From: WHSW01 sp963749365
GTDB lineage: Bacteria; Actinomycetota; Thermoleophilia; Solirubrobacterales; 70-9
Direction of reading: 5' to 3'
NCBI GenBank assembly: GCA_963749365.1
Contig: CAVVME010000004.1
Coordinates: 372,001 to 436,000, forward strand
DNA: 64,000 nt
In this document: piece after piece, positions 35,946-45,220 of the stretch
How the letters are laid out: the number at the start of each line of letters is the position of its first letter
Numbering within the stretch: the stretch's first letter is position 1
The notes under the pieces: model-generated
The model's database searches: none
What the model saw: the letters and a program-made list of their open reading frames with translations, nothing else
Told to the model about the DNA's origin: nothing
Program-made: the position numbers and the translations under genes

Positions 35946-37343
35946 TCAGCGGCCGACGTGGATTCCCACCCGCTCGGGGATCCCGGCGACCAGTCTGGTC
36001 AGGGAGCCGGGGCGCTCGCCGCGCTCCAGCGCCGCTTCCTGGCGCAGGATCGCCCGACGGATGATCCGCCCGCCGACGTAGCGGAACGGCTCGGGCGGGA
36101 CCCGGAGCGGCTCGGGCTCGACGTAGGCGAGCGAGGCCGGCGCGTCGCGGCGCTCGAGCGCCAGCGAGGCGAGCGAGCGGCCGACCATCTGCGAAGGGCC
36201 GACCCCGTGCCCGGTGTAGCCGAAGCCGGCGTGGATTCGATCGTCGATCTCGACCACGACCGGGAGGTGGCTCGGCGAGACGTCGACCGGCCCGCCCCAG
36301 GCGAGCTCGATCCGCCGGCCCCGCAGGCCCGGGAAGAAGCGCACCAGGTCGCGCTCGACCTCGGCGATCACCTTGGGATCGATCTCCGCCCGACCGCCGG
36401 TGCGGGCGCCGCGGACGACGCCGCCCGCCCCCCACCCGAAGGCGATCCTGCCGTCGGGAGTGGTGCGGAAGTAGTGGATCATCGCCCGGGCGTCGGTGAT
36501 GCACTCGCCCCCGGTCCACCCGATCTCCTCGAGCAGGTCGGGGACCGGCTCGGTGATCACCATGTGGCTCGAGGTGAGCGTCAGCCGGCGACGCAGGCGC
36601 GGCAGGCCGACCAAGGCACCGCCGGTGGCCATCACCGCGGCCGCCGCGACGACCTGCCCTCGGCCGCAGCGGACGACGACGTCGCCGCCGCGCCGGCTGA
36701 CGGCGTCTACCGGCGTGTTCTCGAACAGGCTCACCCCAGCGCCCCTGACGCGGTCGCGCAGCCCGCGCGCGAGGCGCGCCGGCTGCACGGTCGCCGCGCC
36801 CGGATACAGGGCACCGGCGCGGAAGACCGGCGAAGCACAGCGCGACCGGACCTCCGCCTCGCTCAGCGCCCGGCAGGCGCCCGGCAGGCCGAGCTCGTCA
36901 CACGCCGCGATCACATCGTCGGAGTCGCCGTCCCAGGCCGGGGCGGTGGAGACGCGCATATAGCCGCCGCGCCGGTACCAGGCGTCGACGTGCTGCTCGT
37001 CGCAGAAGCTGCCGATCGCGTCGACGGAGGCCTGGGCCGCCAGCGCCAGCTCGCGGGCGGCGGAGTCGCCGAATCGCTCCCGGATCGTCGGCAGCCAGTA
37101 CCAGAGCGCGTTGCAGAAGCCGCCGTTGCGACCGCTCGGCCCGGCTCCGGCGAGCCCGGCCTCGGCCAGCACGACGTCGGCGTCGGGCTCGATCGCCTTC
37201 AGGTGCCAGGCCGTCCACAGCCCGGTGTAGCCGCCGCCGACGACGACGACGTCGGCGCGCCTGTCACCCGACAGAGACGGGCAGGGCTCGACCTCCCCCA
37301 CCTCGTCGAGCCAGAATCCGCCTGCGGTGTGCCGCTGGGCCAC
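35946..37343 (-). CDS. FAD-dependent oxidoreductase (DAO family, PuuB-like)
   Basis: A 465-aa flavoprotein. The FAD motif is VVVVGGGYTGLWTAWHLK, followed by the DAO-family segment AGPSGRNGGFCNALW, seen in gamma-glutamylputrescine oxidase and related glycine/sarcosine oxidases. The C-terminal HAGFGYTGHGVGPSQMVG is the second FAD contact. It could oxidise an amine or amino acid, which would fit the amine theme of the left half, but it sits in the polyphosphate strand. The specificity is unproven. Confidence 0.82.
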   Translation of the reverse strand: MAQRHTAGGFWLDEVGEVEPCPSLSGDRRADVVVVGGGYTGLWTAWHLKAIEPDADVVLAEAGLAGAGPSGRNGGFCNALWYWLPTIRERFGDSAARELALAAQASVDAIGSFCDEQHVDAWYRRGGYMRVSTAPAWDGDSDDVIAACDELGLPGACRALSEAEVRSRCASPVFRAGALYPGAATVQPARLARGLRDRVRGAGVSLFENTPVDAVSRRGGDVVVRCGRGQVVAAAAVMATGGALVGLPRLRRRLTLTSSHMVITEPVPDLLEEIGWTGGECITDARAMIHYFRTTPDGRIAFGWGAGGVVRGARTGGRAEIDPKVIAEVERDLVRFFPGLRGRRIELAWGGPVDVSPSHLPVVVEIDDRIHAGFGYTGHGVGPSQMVGRSLASLALERRDAPASLAYVEPEPLRVPPEPFRYVGGRIIRRAILRQEAALERGERPGSLTRLVAGIPERVGIHVGR

Positions 37344-37361
37344 CGGCGTGAGTCTATGAAG

Positions 37362-39560
37362 CTAGGCGCTAGCTCCCGTATTGACCATCGAGGCCGGCGA
37401 CTCGACCTCGGCGCCCGTGGCGGCCATCGCCTGGTGGCGCTCGATCAGCTCGCGCTGCAGGTTGCGGGGTTCGCCGTTGGGCCGCCGGCGCTCCCAGTCG
37501 CCGTCGGCGTGCAGCTCCCAGGAGTTCGTGTTGTCGGCGAACGAGCGGTCGAGGACGTCGACCAGCTCGGCGCGCAGCTTCGGGTCGAGGACCGGGGTGA
37601 CCAGCTCGACCCGGTTGTAGAGGTTGCGGGGCATCAGGTCGGCGGAGCCGATGTAGACGCTTTCCGGCTCGCCGTGGCGCTCGAACGAGTAGATCCGTGG
37701 GTGCTCGAGAAAGCGGTCGACGATCGAGACGACCTCGATCTTCTCCGAGACGCCGGGCACCCCCGGTCGCAGGGCGCAGATGCCGCGCGGATTGATCTGC
37801 ACCTCGACCCCCGCCTGCGAGGCGCTGTAGAGCGCCTTGATCACCGAGGCGTCGAGCAGTGAGTTCATCTTCATCCGGATCCGCGACGGCGTCTGCGGTG
37901 AATGGGCGGCGATCGTCCGCTCGATCTCGTCGATGATTCCGCTCTGCAGGTTGAACGGCGCCACCAGAACGGTGCGGTAGCTCCGCGGCCGCGCGTACCC
38001 CGTCAGCGAGTTGAACATCTCGGCGATGTCGGCGCCGATCTCGGGGTCGCAGGTGAAGAGGCCGAGGTCGGTGTACATCCGGGCCGTCTTCGGGTTGTAG
38101 TTCCCGGTTCCGATGTGCACGTAGTGGCGCACCCCGTCGCCCTCGCGGCGAACGACCAGGACGCACTTGACATGGGTCTTCAGGCGGGGGATCCCGTAGA
38201 CCACGTGCACGCCCGCCTCCTCCAGCTTCTTCGCCCACCTGATGTTCGCGCGCTCGTCGAAGCGGGCCTTGAGCTCGACCAGGCAGACCGCCTGCTTGCC
38301 GCGCTCGGCGGCATCGATCAGCCCCGGGACCAGGGGCGAGTCGGCGCTGGTCCGGTAGACGGTCTGCTTGATCGCCAGGACCTGCGGGTCGGCGACCGCC
38401 TGCTTGACGAAGTGCTCGACCGAGCTCGTGAACGAGTCATAGGGGTGGTGGACGAGGATGTCGCCCGCTCTGATCGCGGTGAACACGTCGTCCTCCTTGT
38501 CGGGCTCGCCGGCGAGCAGGCGCGGAGGGGTGACCGGGGAGAACGACGGGTCACGCAGCTCCTTGTGCCCGGGAACGCCGACGACGTCCCAGAGGTCGGC
38601 GAGATCGAGCAGGCCGTCGACCTCGTAGACCTGTTTGTCATCGATCTTCAGCGCCGCGATCAGCTGCTCGCGCAGCGCGGGGTTCATCCCGGCCTCCACC
38701 TCGAGCCGGACCACCTCGCCGAAGCGGCGCCGGCGCAGCTCCTCCTCGACCGCCTCCATCAGGTCGTCGGCCTCGTCGGAGACGTCGTAGTCGGTGTCGC
38801 GGGTGACCCGGAACAGCGAGTGGCCGATCACCTCCATGCCGGGGAAGAGCGAGCCGAGGTGGGCGGCGATCAGGCCATCGAGCGGGACCAGGGTGCCGCC
38901 GTCGCCGACGGTCAGGAAACGTCTCAGGAGCTCCTTCGGCACCTTGACCCGGGCGAGGATCTCGTTGTCGGGCTTCTCGGGATCGCGGAGCACGACGGCG
39001 AGCGAGAGCGAGAGGTTCGAGATGTAGGGAAACGGGCGGCCGCGGCCGATCACCAGCGGGGTGAGTACGGGGAAGACCTGGTTTTCGAACAGCCGATCGA
39101 GCTCGCCCATCTCCTCCATCGTCGCGTCGTCGAAGGAGACGATCCTGATCCCGTGCTCGGCGAGCGCCGGGCGCAGGTCGCCCTCGAAACAGCGGCCGAT
39201 GCGTTCACGCTGGGCGATCACCCGCTCGCGGATCGCGGCGAGCTGCTCGACCGGGCGCATCCCGTCGGCACCGCGAGCGAGCGCGCCGGCGTCGAGCTGG
39301 TCGTGCAGGTTGGCGACCCGGACCATGAAGAACTCGTCCAGGTTCGACTCCCAGATCGCCGCGAACTTGGCTCGTTCGAGCAGCGGCACCGCCGGGTCCT
39401 CGGCGAGCTGGAGGACGCGATCGTTGAACTCGAGCCAGGAGAGCTCGCGATTGAAGTAGAGCGAGGGATCGTCGAGGTCGGGCGCCGGCTCGCTCGCCGA
39501 CACCGCAGGTGTCTGCTCGACCTCTGCCGGCGCGGCGATCTCGGTTTCCAGCGGGTCCAC
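37362..39560 (-). CDS. ppk: Polyphosphate kinase
   Basis: A 732-aa PPK1 from GTG. It makes polyphosphate from ATP, reversibly. An N-terminal domain has FNRELSWLEFNDRVLQLA. The central domains hold KQTVYRTSADSPLVPGLIDAA and LKARFDERANIRWAKKLEEAG. The autophosphorylated His lies in VHIGTGNYNPKTARMYTDLG. The C-terminal domain has IEVVSIVDRFLEHPRIY. The Ppk1 length is normal. It is the fifth gene of a minus-strand block that begins with ppx and includes two CHAD genes, a polyphosphate-handling neighbourhood with a PHO box at its head. Confidence 0.95.
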   Translation of the reverse strand: MDPLETEIAAPAEVEQTPAVSASEPAPDLDDPSLYFNRELSWLEFNDRVLQLAEDPAVPLLERAKFAAIWESNLDEFFMVRVANLHDQLDAGALARGADGMRPVEQLAAIRERVIAQRERIGRCFEGDLRPALAEHGIRIVSFDDATMEEMGELDRLFENQVFPVLTPLVIGRGRPFPYISNLSLSLAVVLRDPEKPDNEILARVKVPKELLRRFLTVGDGGTLVPLDGLIAAHLGSLFPGMEVIGHSLFRVTRDTDYDVSDEADDLMEAVEEELRRRRFGEVVRLEVEAGMNPALREQLIAALKIDDKQVYEVDGLLDLADLWDVVGVPGHKELRDPSFSPVTPPRLLAGEPDKEDDVFTAIRAGDILVHHPYDSFTSSVEHFVKQAVADPQVLAIKQTVYRTSADSPLVPGLIDAAERGKQAVCLVELKARFDERANIRWAKKLEEAGVHVVYGIPRLKTHVKCVLVVRREGDGVRHYVHIGTGNYNPKTARMYTDLGLFTCDPEIGADIAEMFNSLTGYARPRSYRTVLVAPFNLQSGIIDEIERTIAAHSPQTPSRIRMKMNSLLDASVIKALYSASQAGVEVQINPRGICALRPGVPGVSEKIEVVSIVDRFLEHPRIYSFERHGEPESVYIGSADLMPRNLYNRVELVTPVLDPKLRAELVDVLDRSFADNTNSWELHADGDWERRRPNGEPRNLQRELIERHQAMAATGAEVESPASMVNTGASA

Positions 39561-39635
39561 TCGCTGGCTACAGGCTAGCGCCGCGACGGGGCTCCGCCCG
39601 CCCTCGCGCCGGCGTGGGCTCGCGCTTGCGCCCGC

Positions 39636-41021
39636 CTACGCCGGCTTGCCGGGCTGATAGAGCCAGGCGTCGAAGAGCGGGCCGAGCTCTTGGCCCGAGC
39701 GCGCCTCGGCGAGCGCGATGAACTCGGGGATCGTCGCGTTGCCGTACGCGTGGGCGGCGGTCCACTCGCGCAGGATCGCGACGAAGGCCGACTCGCCGAC
39801 CCGCTGGCGCAGGACCTCGAGCGCCATCGCGCCACGGACATAGACCGAGTCGCTGAACAGCTCACCGGGCCCCGGGATCGCGGCCGGCGGCGGATTCCAG
39901 AACCCGTTCGCGCTCGCCGGTGTCGCGCTCAGCCGCGCCAACCGCTCGGCGGTCGTCGGGCCACCCGTCTGCTCGGCCCAGCGCCACTGCGCCCAGGTCG
40001 CAAAGCCCTCGTTGAGCCAGATCTCGGGCCAGGTGGTGAGCCCGACGCTGTCGCCGAACCATTGATGGGCGAGCTCGTGGGCGATCAGGGTGGGGCGTGG
40101 GCGCCGGTCATAGATCGGCCGGGTCTGGGTCTCGAGCGCATAGCCGATCGCCGGCGCGCGGTCGACGATCGCGCCGGTGATCTCGAACGGATAGGGGCCG
40201 AACAAGGCCTGAAACAGGGTCAGGATCCGGCCGGTCTTGCGCAACGGCGCCCGCGACTGGGGCCAGAGGCGTGGGTCGATCGCGGTCAGCGCCCTGATCC
40301 CGGCCTCGTTGCCGCGGTGAAGGCGGAAGCGCCCGCTGGCGACGGTGGCCAGGTAGGGTGCCATCGGCTCGCGGGCCGACCAGCGCCAGATGCTGCGCTG
40401 ACCGCGGCGCACGTGCTTGACCAGGCTTCCGTTGGCGATCGCCTTCAGCGGCCTCGGCACCGTGAGCTTGAACTCGAACGTGGCCTTGTCGGTCAGGGCG
40501 TCGTTGACCGGGAACCAGGTCGGCGCGCCGCGAGGCTCGGCCACGACCACGCTGCCGTCGTCGGTGTTGATCCAGCCCTCCCTCGACCCGTCGCGATCGA
40601 TGATCGGCCGGGGCCGGCCGTGATAGCGGACGACGGCCGTGAACTGCTGCCCGGCGACGATCGGAGGTGGCTCCAGGGTCAGTTTCCGAGCCGCGCGCGA
40701 GTGCGGAACGGGTTCGCCGTCAACCCGGGCGCCGATCACGTCCAGGCCTCGGAGGTCGAGGCTGAAGTTGCTCAGGTCCTCGGTCGCCGTCGCCCGGATC
40801 CTGACCGTGCCCTGGAGCAGATCGAGGTCGGGATGAACCCGCAGGCGCAGGTGATAGGCGTGCACGTCATAGCCGCCGTTGCCTTGATCGGGGAAGAACG
40901 GGTCGCCGAGACCGCCCGCGGCGGCTTGGCCGTCCACGGTCCCGGCAGCACCGACGGCGGCGATCGTGGCGATCGCCGCGACGAACCGCCGTCGCCTCTG
41001 CGCTCCGCAGGACCCTGCCAC
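39636..41021 (-). CDS. Secreted M1-family metallopeptidase
   Basis: A 461-aa zinc aminopeptidase of the short M1 type lacking the C-terminal helical domain. The Arg-rich start plus a hydrophobic stretch (about 13-33, ending near GQAAAGG) suggests a signal peptide or anchor. The zinc site is complete: HELAHQWFGD with the third ligand Glu in WLNEGFATW. The exopeptidase motif appears as IGYALETQTRP, variant from the canonical GAMEN. It probably cleaves peptides outside the cell. It lies between ppk and the CHAD genes; a link to phosphate is not evident. Confidence 0.88.
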   Translation of the reverse strand: MAGSCGAQRRRRFVAAIATIAAVGAAGTVDGQAAAGGLGDPFFPDQGNGGYDVHAYHLRLRVHPDLDLLQGTVRIRATATEDLSNFSLDLRGLDVIGARVDGEPVPHSRAARKLTLEPPPIVAGQQFTAVVRYHGRPRPIIDRDGSREGWINTDDGSVVVAEPRGAPTWFPVNDALTDKATFEFKLTVPRPLKAIANGSLVKHVRRGQRSIWRWSAREPMAPYLATVASGRFRLHRGNEAGIRALTAIDPRLWPQSRAPLRKTGRILTLFQALFGPYPFEITGAIVDRAPAIGYALETQTRPIYDRRPRPTLIAHELAHQWFGDSVGLTTWPEIWLNEGFATWAQWRWAEQTGGPTTAERLARLSATPASANGFWNPPPAAIPGPGELFSDSVYVRGAMALEVLRQRVGESAFVAILREWTAAHAYGNATIPEFIALAEARSGQELGPLFDAWLYQPGKPA

Positions 41022-41060
41022 CCGAACCAGGGTAGCCGCGACGCCTGGCTCGTCCTTCGG

Positions 41061-41780
41061 TCAGCGAGAGGTCGCGGGAGGTCGCTCGTCGCGGGCGCGC
41101 CGCGCCTCGACCAGCGTCTCGGAGGCGAGCTGAGCCCGCTCCGCTGCCTCACGCTGCTGGCGGTCGGCCAGATCGAGATCCTGGACCGCGCGGTGCGCCC
41201 GCTCGGCCGCCGCGCGGCGCTCGCGCGCGGCCCGCAGTCGCGTCTCGACCGCGCCCTCGAGCTGCTCCCAGGTCCCTTCCCGCTCGAGCTCACCCCAGAG
41301 CTCGACGAAGCGGCGGAAGAGGAGACCGCGGCGTGCATCGACGTGGACCGTCAGCACCTCGAGCCCCCGGTACTCGGCCCGGTGGGCGGCTGCGGCGCTC
41401 AGCGCCGGGTCGAGGTCGGCCGCGCGGCCCGCCCGCCGGCGGATCTCCTCGGCATCCTGATCACGCAGCGCCCTGATGTGGCCCCCGACCAGCGGCAGCA
41501 TGACGTCGCAGTCGTGAAGCTCGCCGAGCACCTCCTGGATCTCGCGCGCGCGGCGACGGGCGGCGTGCGCCGGGGACCCGAAGCAGAACTCGGTCGCCTC
41601 GAGCACATAGCGCAGGCGCTTGGCCGCGATCCGCATGTCGTGCTGCTCGGTCGAGCGCTTGGGCTCGAGCGCCGCCGGGACGAACGAGAGCAGCTCGTCG
41701 AGGCGGACGCGGATGATCCGAGCGGCGTTCTCGATCAGTGGCGCCGCCGGATCGAGCTTCTTCACCCGCCGCGCCTTCAT
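41061..41780 (-). CDS. CHAD-domain protein
   Basis: A 239-aa helical protein with the conserved-histidine alpha-helical domain. EQHDMRIAAKRLRYVLEATEF carries the basic His/Arg/Lys set (quoted as QHDMRIAAKRLRY), then IQEVLGELHDCDVMLPL. CHAD domains bind polyphosphate and often sit near polyphosphate enzymes. The C-terminal ~60 residues are a charged coiled coil. It overlaps the next upstream CHAD gene by four bases (ATGA). There is no CYTH phosphatase domain fused. Its probable role is anchoring proteins to polyphosphate or sensing polyphosphate. Confidence 0.88.
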   Translation of the reverse strand: MKARRVKKLDPAAPLIENAARIIRVRLDELLSFVPAALEPKRSTEQHDMRIAAKRLRYVLEATEFCFGSPAHAARRRAREIQEVLGELHDCDVMLPLVGGHIRALRDQDAEEIRRRAGRAADLDPALSAAAAHRAEYRGLEVLTVHVDARRGLLFRRFVELWGELEREGTWEQLEGAVETRLRAARERRAAAERAHRAVQDLDLADRQQREAAERAQLASETLVEARRARDERPPATSR

Positions 41781-42361
41781 CGGGCCGTCTCGCCCGCGTC
41801 GGCGACGATTCCATCCCCGTTGCCCGCCGACGAGCTGGCGAGGGAGTCGCCCGTGGGCGACGGCGGCGACCCGGGCTCGCCCGTCAGCGCCGCCGCCTCG
41901 GCGGCGAGGTGCTCGAGCATCTCGACCAGTGCCGCGACACGTTCGGATGAGACGTACGGGACGAGGTCGCGGTTGGCGTCGGCCTGCTCGGCGCGGATCC
42001 GGGCGATCAGGCTCTCGAGGCCGGGCTGGTCCTCCTGGTCGACCGCGGCGGCGAACTCGCGCAGCGAGGCGATCGTCACGTCGCGATCGCGACGCTCGCC
42101 GAGCGCGTCGGCGAGCGCCTTGACCTCGCCCAGCGCGGCGCGATAACGCTTGCGCGGAAAGCAGGGCTCGAATACCTCCAGCGCTGCCCGCAGCCGGCGG
42201 GTGGCGACCCGCATGTCGTGCACGCCCTCGATCTCGTCCACGTCGAGGACTCCGGCGGCGTTCTCGGCCAGTTCCGCGGTCCTCACGCGGACGACCCGGG
42301 CCGCGGCGGCGGCGTAGGGGTCGTCCTCGCTCAACCCCGGAATCAAACGCGGCTTCGCCAC
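41777..42361 (-). CDS. CHAD-domain protein (second copy)
   Basis: A 194-aa CHAD protein with VHDMRVATRRLRAALEVFEPCF and KALADALGERRDRDVTIASL, the same two signature blocks as its neighbour. It ends in a Gly/Ser-rich disordered stretch. Its stop overlaps the start of the next CHAD gene, so the pair is made together and may form a heterodimer equivalent to one long two-lobed CHAD protein. It follows ppx by 43 bp. Confidence 0.87.
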   Translation of the reverse strand: MAKPRLIPGLSEDDPYAAAAARVVRVRTAELAENAAGVLDVDEIEGVHDMRVATRRLRAALEVFEPCFPRKRYRAALGEVKALADALGERRDRDVTIASLREFAAAVDQEDQPGLESLIARIRAEQADANRDLVPYVSSERVAALVEMLEHLAAEAAALTGEPGSPPSPTGDSLASSSAGNGDGIVADAGETAR

Positions 42362-42404
42362 CGACTCAGAATACCCGCGCCGATGATCCGGGCCGCGCGA
42401 GGAG

Positions 42405-43313
42405 CTACGCCGCCAGCGCCTTCGCCGCGCCGTCGGAGGCGCCGTTGTTGAGCAGGTCGAGGATCACTCCCTCGCGCAGCCCGCCCTTGCCGATCTGCAG
42501 CGGCTGACCGAGGAGCTCGGAGAGCTTCTCGAGGATCAGCACCCCGGCGGGCAAGATCCGGACCCGCCGCGGGTCGAGCTCGAACCGCTTCGCCACCTCG
42601 GCGATCGGGTCCCCGGTCAGCACCCGGACGGCGCGCTCGAGCGTCTCGTACTCGAGCACGGCGCCGACGAGCGTGCGCAGCGAGGTCGCGCTGCCGCCGA
42701 CCGCGACCGCCTGCTCGGGATGCTCGACCTCGGTGCCCTCGAAGAAGTCATCGATGTAGTCGCGCAGCGAGCGGATCTCCGAGGCCGAAGGCGGGTCGTT
42801 GGTGAGGAACTCCTCGGCCACCGCCCCGGAGCCGATCTTGAACGAGCGCACCGCGCGCACCCCGCCGGAGACCGTGCCGAGGATGATCTCCGACGAGCCG
42901 CCCCCGACGTCGACGACACCGAGGTCCCCCTCGACCGGGTGCCCGAGAGTCTTGGTCGCGCCGAGAAACGCCAGCCGACCCTCCTGCTCCTCGCTCAACA
43001 CCTCGACCGCGGCGCCGGCGGCGCCGGCGATCTCGCGCGCCACCGTGTCGGAGTTCTTGGCCTCGCGGATCGCTGCCGTGGCAACGATCCGGATCGCCTC
43101 GGCGCCGAGCTCCTCCGCGAGCCTGACCTGGGTGGTGACGACCTCGCACAGCTCGGCGACCTTCTCCGGGGTGATCTTGCCGCGACGCTTCGCGGCCTTG
43201 TCGATCCGCGTATAGGCGCGCTGCTCCATCACCTTGCGCAGCTGACCCTCCTGCGGCTCGGCCACCAGGACCCTGGTCGTGTTCGAGCCGATGTCGACAG
43301 CGGCGCAGCGCAT
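42405..43313 (-). CDS. ppx: Exopolyphosphatase (Ppx/GppA family)
   Basis: A 302-aa phosphatase of the actin-like ASKHA fold, from the ATG giving MRCAAVDIGSNTTRVLVAE. The second phosphate loop is GVVDVGGGSSEIILG; the Glu of IVATAAIREAKNSD is typical of the catalytic region. It hydrolyses terminal phosphate from polyphosphate, or pppGpp. Its short length, without a C-terminal extension, fits actinobacterial Ppx. It is the first gene of the CHAD-ppk block and lies 65 bp from a strong PHO box, so phosphate starvation control is likely. Confidence 0.9.
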   Translation of the reverse strand: MRCAAVDIGSNTTRVLVAEPQEGQLRKVMEQRAYTRIDKAAKRRGKITPEKVAELCEVVTTQVRLAEELGAEAIRIVATAAIREAKNSDTVAREIAGAAGAAVEVLSEEQEGRLAFLGATKTLGHPVEGDLGVVDVGGGSSEIILGTVSGGVRAVRSFKIGSGAVAEEFLTNDPPSASEIRSLRDYIDDFFEGTEVEHPEQAVAVGGSATSLRTLVGAVLEYETLERAVRVLTGDPIAEVAKRFELDPRRVRILPAGVLILEKLSELLGQPLQIGKGGLREGVILDLLNNGASDGAAKALAA

Positions 43314-43377
43314 TGGCGCCCGATGATGCCAAACGACACGGATATGGCGGGGCGGCCCGGCGCCCGGTAACGGCCTA

Positions 43378-43431
43378 TTCACACCCGGTTCACCCAGCTT
43401 TCACGGAAAGTGCGGATTTGCGGGCTATGTT
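43378..43431 (+). promoter_or_regulatory. PHO box with promoter, between ppx and a TIM-barrel gene
   Basis: TTCAC occurs at 43378, 43389 and 43400, exactly 11 bp apart, and the middle unit contains GTTCACC, the core of the actinobacterial PhoP-binding direct repeat. TATGTT at 43426-43431 is a good -10 about 15 bp after the last unit. Transcription would start near 43437, two or three bases before the ATG at 43440, giving an almost leaderless mRNA. The divergent ppx gene starts 64 bp to the left and may share this control. Confidence 0.7.
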
Positions 43432-43439
43432 GCACTCCG

Positions 43440-44392
43440 ATGCCGATCAGCGACGTCACCGCCGCGCCCCAGGGGACCGGTAGGGGAAGCGCTCAGGAGA
43501 GCCGTGATCCGCTCTCCGGACGGCTTGGACTGAGCGTCCCGCACGAGTGGTGGCCTGCGGCGCCGTTGCTGAAGTCCTACGAGGCGGCGGGCTTCTCCTG
43601 GGTTCAGCTCGACGCCCCGCCGCTCTCGGTACTGATCAACCGGCGGGCCTGCATCGAGCACGCGGCGGCGGTGTGGGAGTCGGTCGCCACGACCGGGCTA
43701 ACGACGGTAATCCACGCCCCCGGCGGGCTGCGCGCCGGCAGCGCGGCGGGCGACCACGCATTCGGCTGCCTGCTCTCCTACGCCGCCGAAGCCGGTGCGA
43801 CCAGGTCGTCTACCACGCCCTCGCCCTGCCCGAGGGCCACGAAAGCGAAGCGGCGCTGGCCGCGGAGGCCGACTCGCTGGCCGGGCTCGTCCGGCGCGCC
43901 GAGCGGCTAGAGGTCACAATCGCGATCGAGAACCTGGCACCGCTCTACCCGGGGCCGGATCCACTCTCGGCGATTCCGCTGAACCTCCGCGGGCTCGCCC
44001 GGCGGACCGGCTCCGACCGGCTCGCGCTCTGCCTCGACGTCGGTCACGCGCATGTGATCGCCGACCAGCGCCACACCTCGATCGAGCGGCTTTGCGAGCC
44101 CGTACTCGACGTCGTCTCCCTTTTTCACGTCCACGACAACCTCGGCGCTCGCCGCGAGCGCTCGGGGGCCGAGCTCGGGGTCGACCCCCAGCGCCTCGAC
44201 CTCCATCTGCCTCCCGGCCGGGGGACACTCGACTGGAGCCGGATGGGGCCGCTCCTCGCCGCCCACCAGGCGCCGCTGGTGCTCGAGGTGCACCCGCCCC
44301 ACCGACCGCGAGCCTCCGCGCTCGCGGCCGACACGGTCAACCTGCTGCGCCGCGACCACCCGCGCGCAGTGGGCGCTACCTGGTGTAGCTGA
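43440..44392 (+). CDS. Sugar phosphate isomerase/epimerase-like TIM barrel, single frameshift
   Basis: Family AP_endonuc_2 (xylose isomerase-like). It reads LGLSVPHEWWPAAPLLKSYEAAG and VIHAPGGLRAG, then loses frame near 43800 (one missing base). It resumes as QVVYHALALPEGHESEA through to CS. Restoring one base gives 318 codons. Metal-ligand segments of the barrel are visible after the join: IAIENLAP, LCLDVGHAHV, LFHVHDN and LVLEVHPPH. The direct PHO box suggests a job in phosphate limitation, perhaps on a phosphorylated sugar or polyol, but the substrate is unknown. Its end overlaps the convergent lipoprotein gene by 17 bp. Confidence 0.78.
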
Positions 44393-45149
44393 GCAGCTCC
44401 TCGCGATCGCTGCCGCCGGAGACCCCGACGGCCAGCACCGGGCCGACCTGCGGTGCGTAGAACTTGAACTCGAGCACCTTCGGCTCGAGCGGGTTCGTGT
44501 CCTGGCTCATCAGCACATCGGTGTAGTGCCCGGCCGGCACCTCGGCCTGGGCCCCGACCCGGACGATCTCGCCCTCGTCCTCCGCCTCGCCCTTGTAGTA
44601 CTCCTGGCGGTAGGTCGTCCCCGGCTCCGGATCGGCCGGGAGGATGATCCCGGGCTGGGCGCCGTCGACCCCGGCCTCAAATGAACCGGCGGTCGTCGTC
44701 GGCTTGCCGTCCTCGTACTCGGTCGTCGCCTCGCCGAGATACCAGATGTTCCCGGCCGAGTCCTGGGCGTACCAGTCGTCGGTCACCTCGACCGGCACCC
44801 CGTTCTCCGTCACCACGTCCCGGACCACCCGCGCCTCGACCCCGTTGGCGATTCGCTTCGTCCTCTCGGTAACGGTGACGACGACCTTCTGCTCGGTCCC
44901 CTCGCTGTCGAACTCGCGGTAGATCCAGCGGCTGCCGGGCTTCATCGGCCAGTAGGGGTTGTCGATCTCGGTCGTGAACTCGGCCGGGTCGAGCTTCACC
45001 GGCTCGCTTCCCTGCGGCAGGTCCGCGCCAGCGCCCGCGCCGGACTCCGTGGTCGTCTCGTCGTCGCCGCCACAGGCGACCAGCGCCGCCGACGTGACCA
45101 CTGCTGCGATCCCGAGCCCGATCAGCCTGACCGCGATCCTGCTCCTCAT
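44376..45149 (-). CDS. Lipoprotein of unknown function
   Basis: A 257-aa lipoprotein starting MRSRIAVRLIGLG, with AAAGGAG six bases before the ATG, which decides against the longer upstream frame. The lipobox is LVAC (Cys26) followed by an acidic Gly linker. The mature domain is mostly beta (NPYWPMKPGSRWIYREFDSEG, VTVTERTKRIANGVEARVV, FKFYAPQVGPVLAV), like extracellular beta-sheet proteins of unknown function common in actinobacteria. It is divergent from the PepSY-like gene, and an ATGAG repeat pair lies in the shared promoter region. Confidence 0.8.
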   Translation of the reverse strand: MRSRIAVRLIGLGIAAVVTSAALVACGGDDETTTESGAGAGADLPQGSEPVKLDPAEFTTEIDNPYWPMKPGSRWIYREFDSEGTEQKVVVTVTERTKRIANGVEARVVRDVVTENGVPVEVTDDWYAQDSAGNIWYLGEATTEYEDGKPTTTAGSFEAGVDGAQPGIILPADPEPGTTYRQEYYKGEAEDEGEIVRVGAQAEVPAGHYTDVLMSQDTNPLEPKVLEFKFYAPQVGPVLAVGVSGGSDREELLSYTR

Positions 45150-45220
45150 CCTGAACTCCTTTCGATCGGCCCGATCAGCGAGCCGGGCGGACAACGTCCG
45201 CCCAGGTCTAGGCCTCCCGA

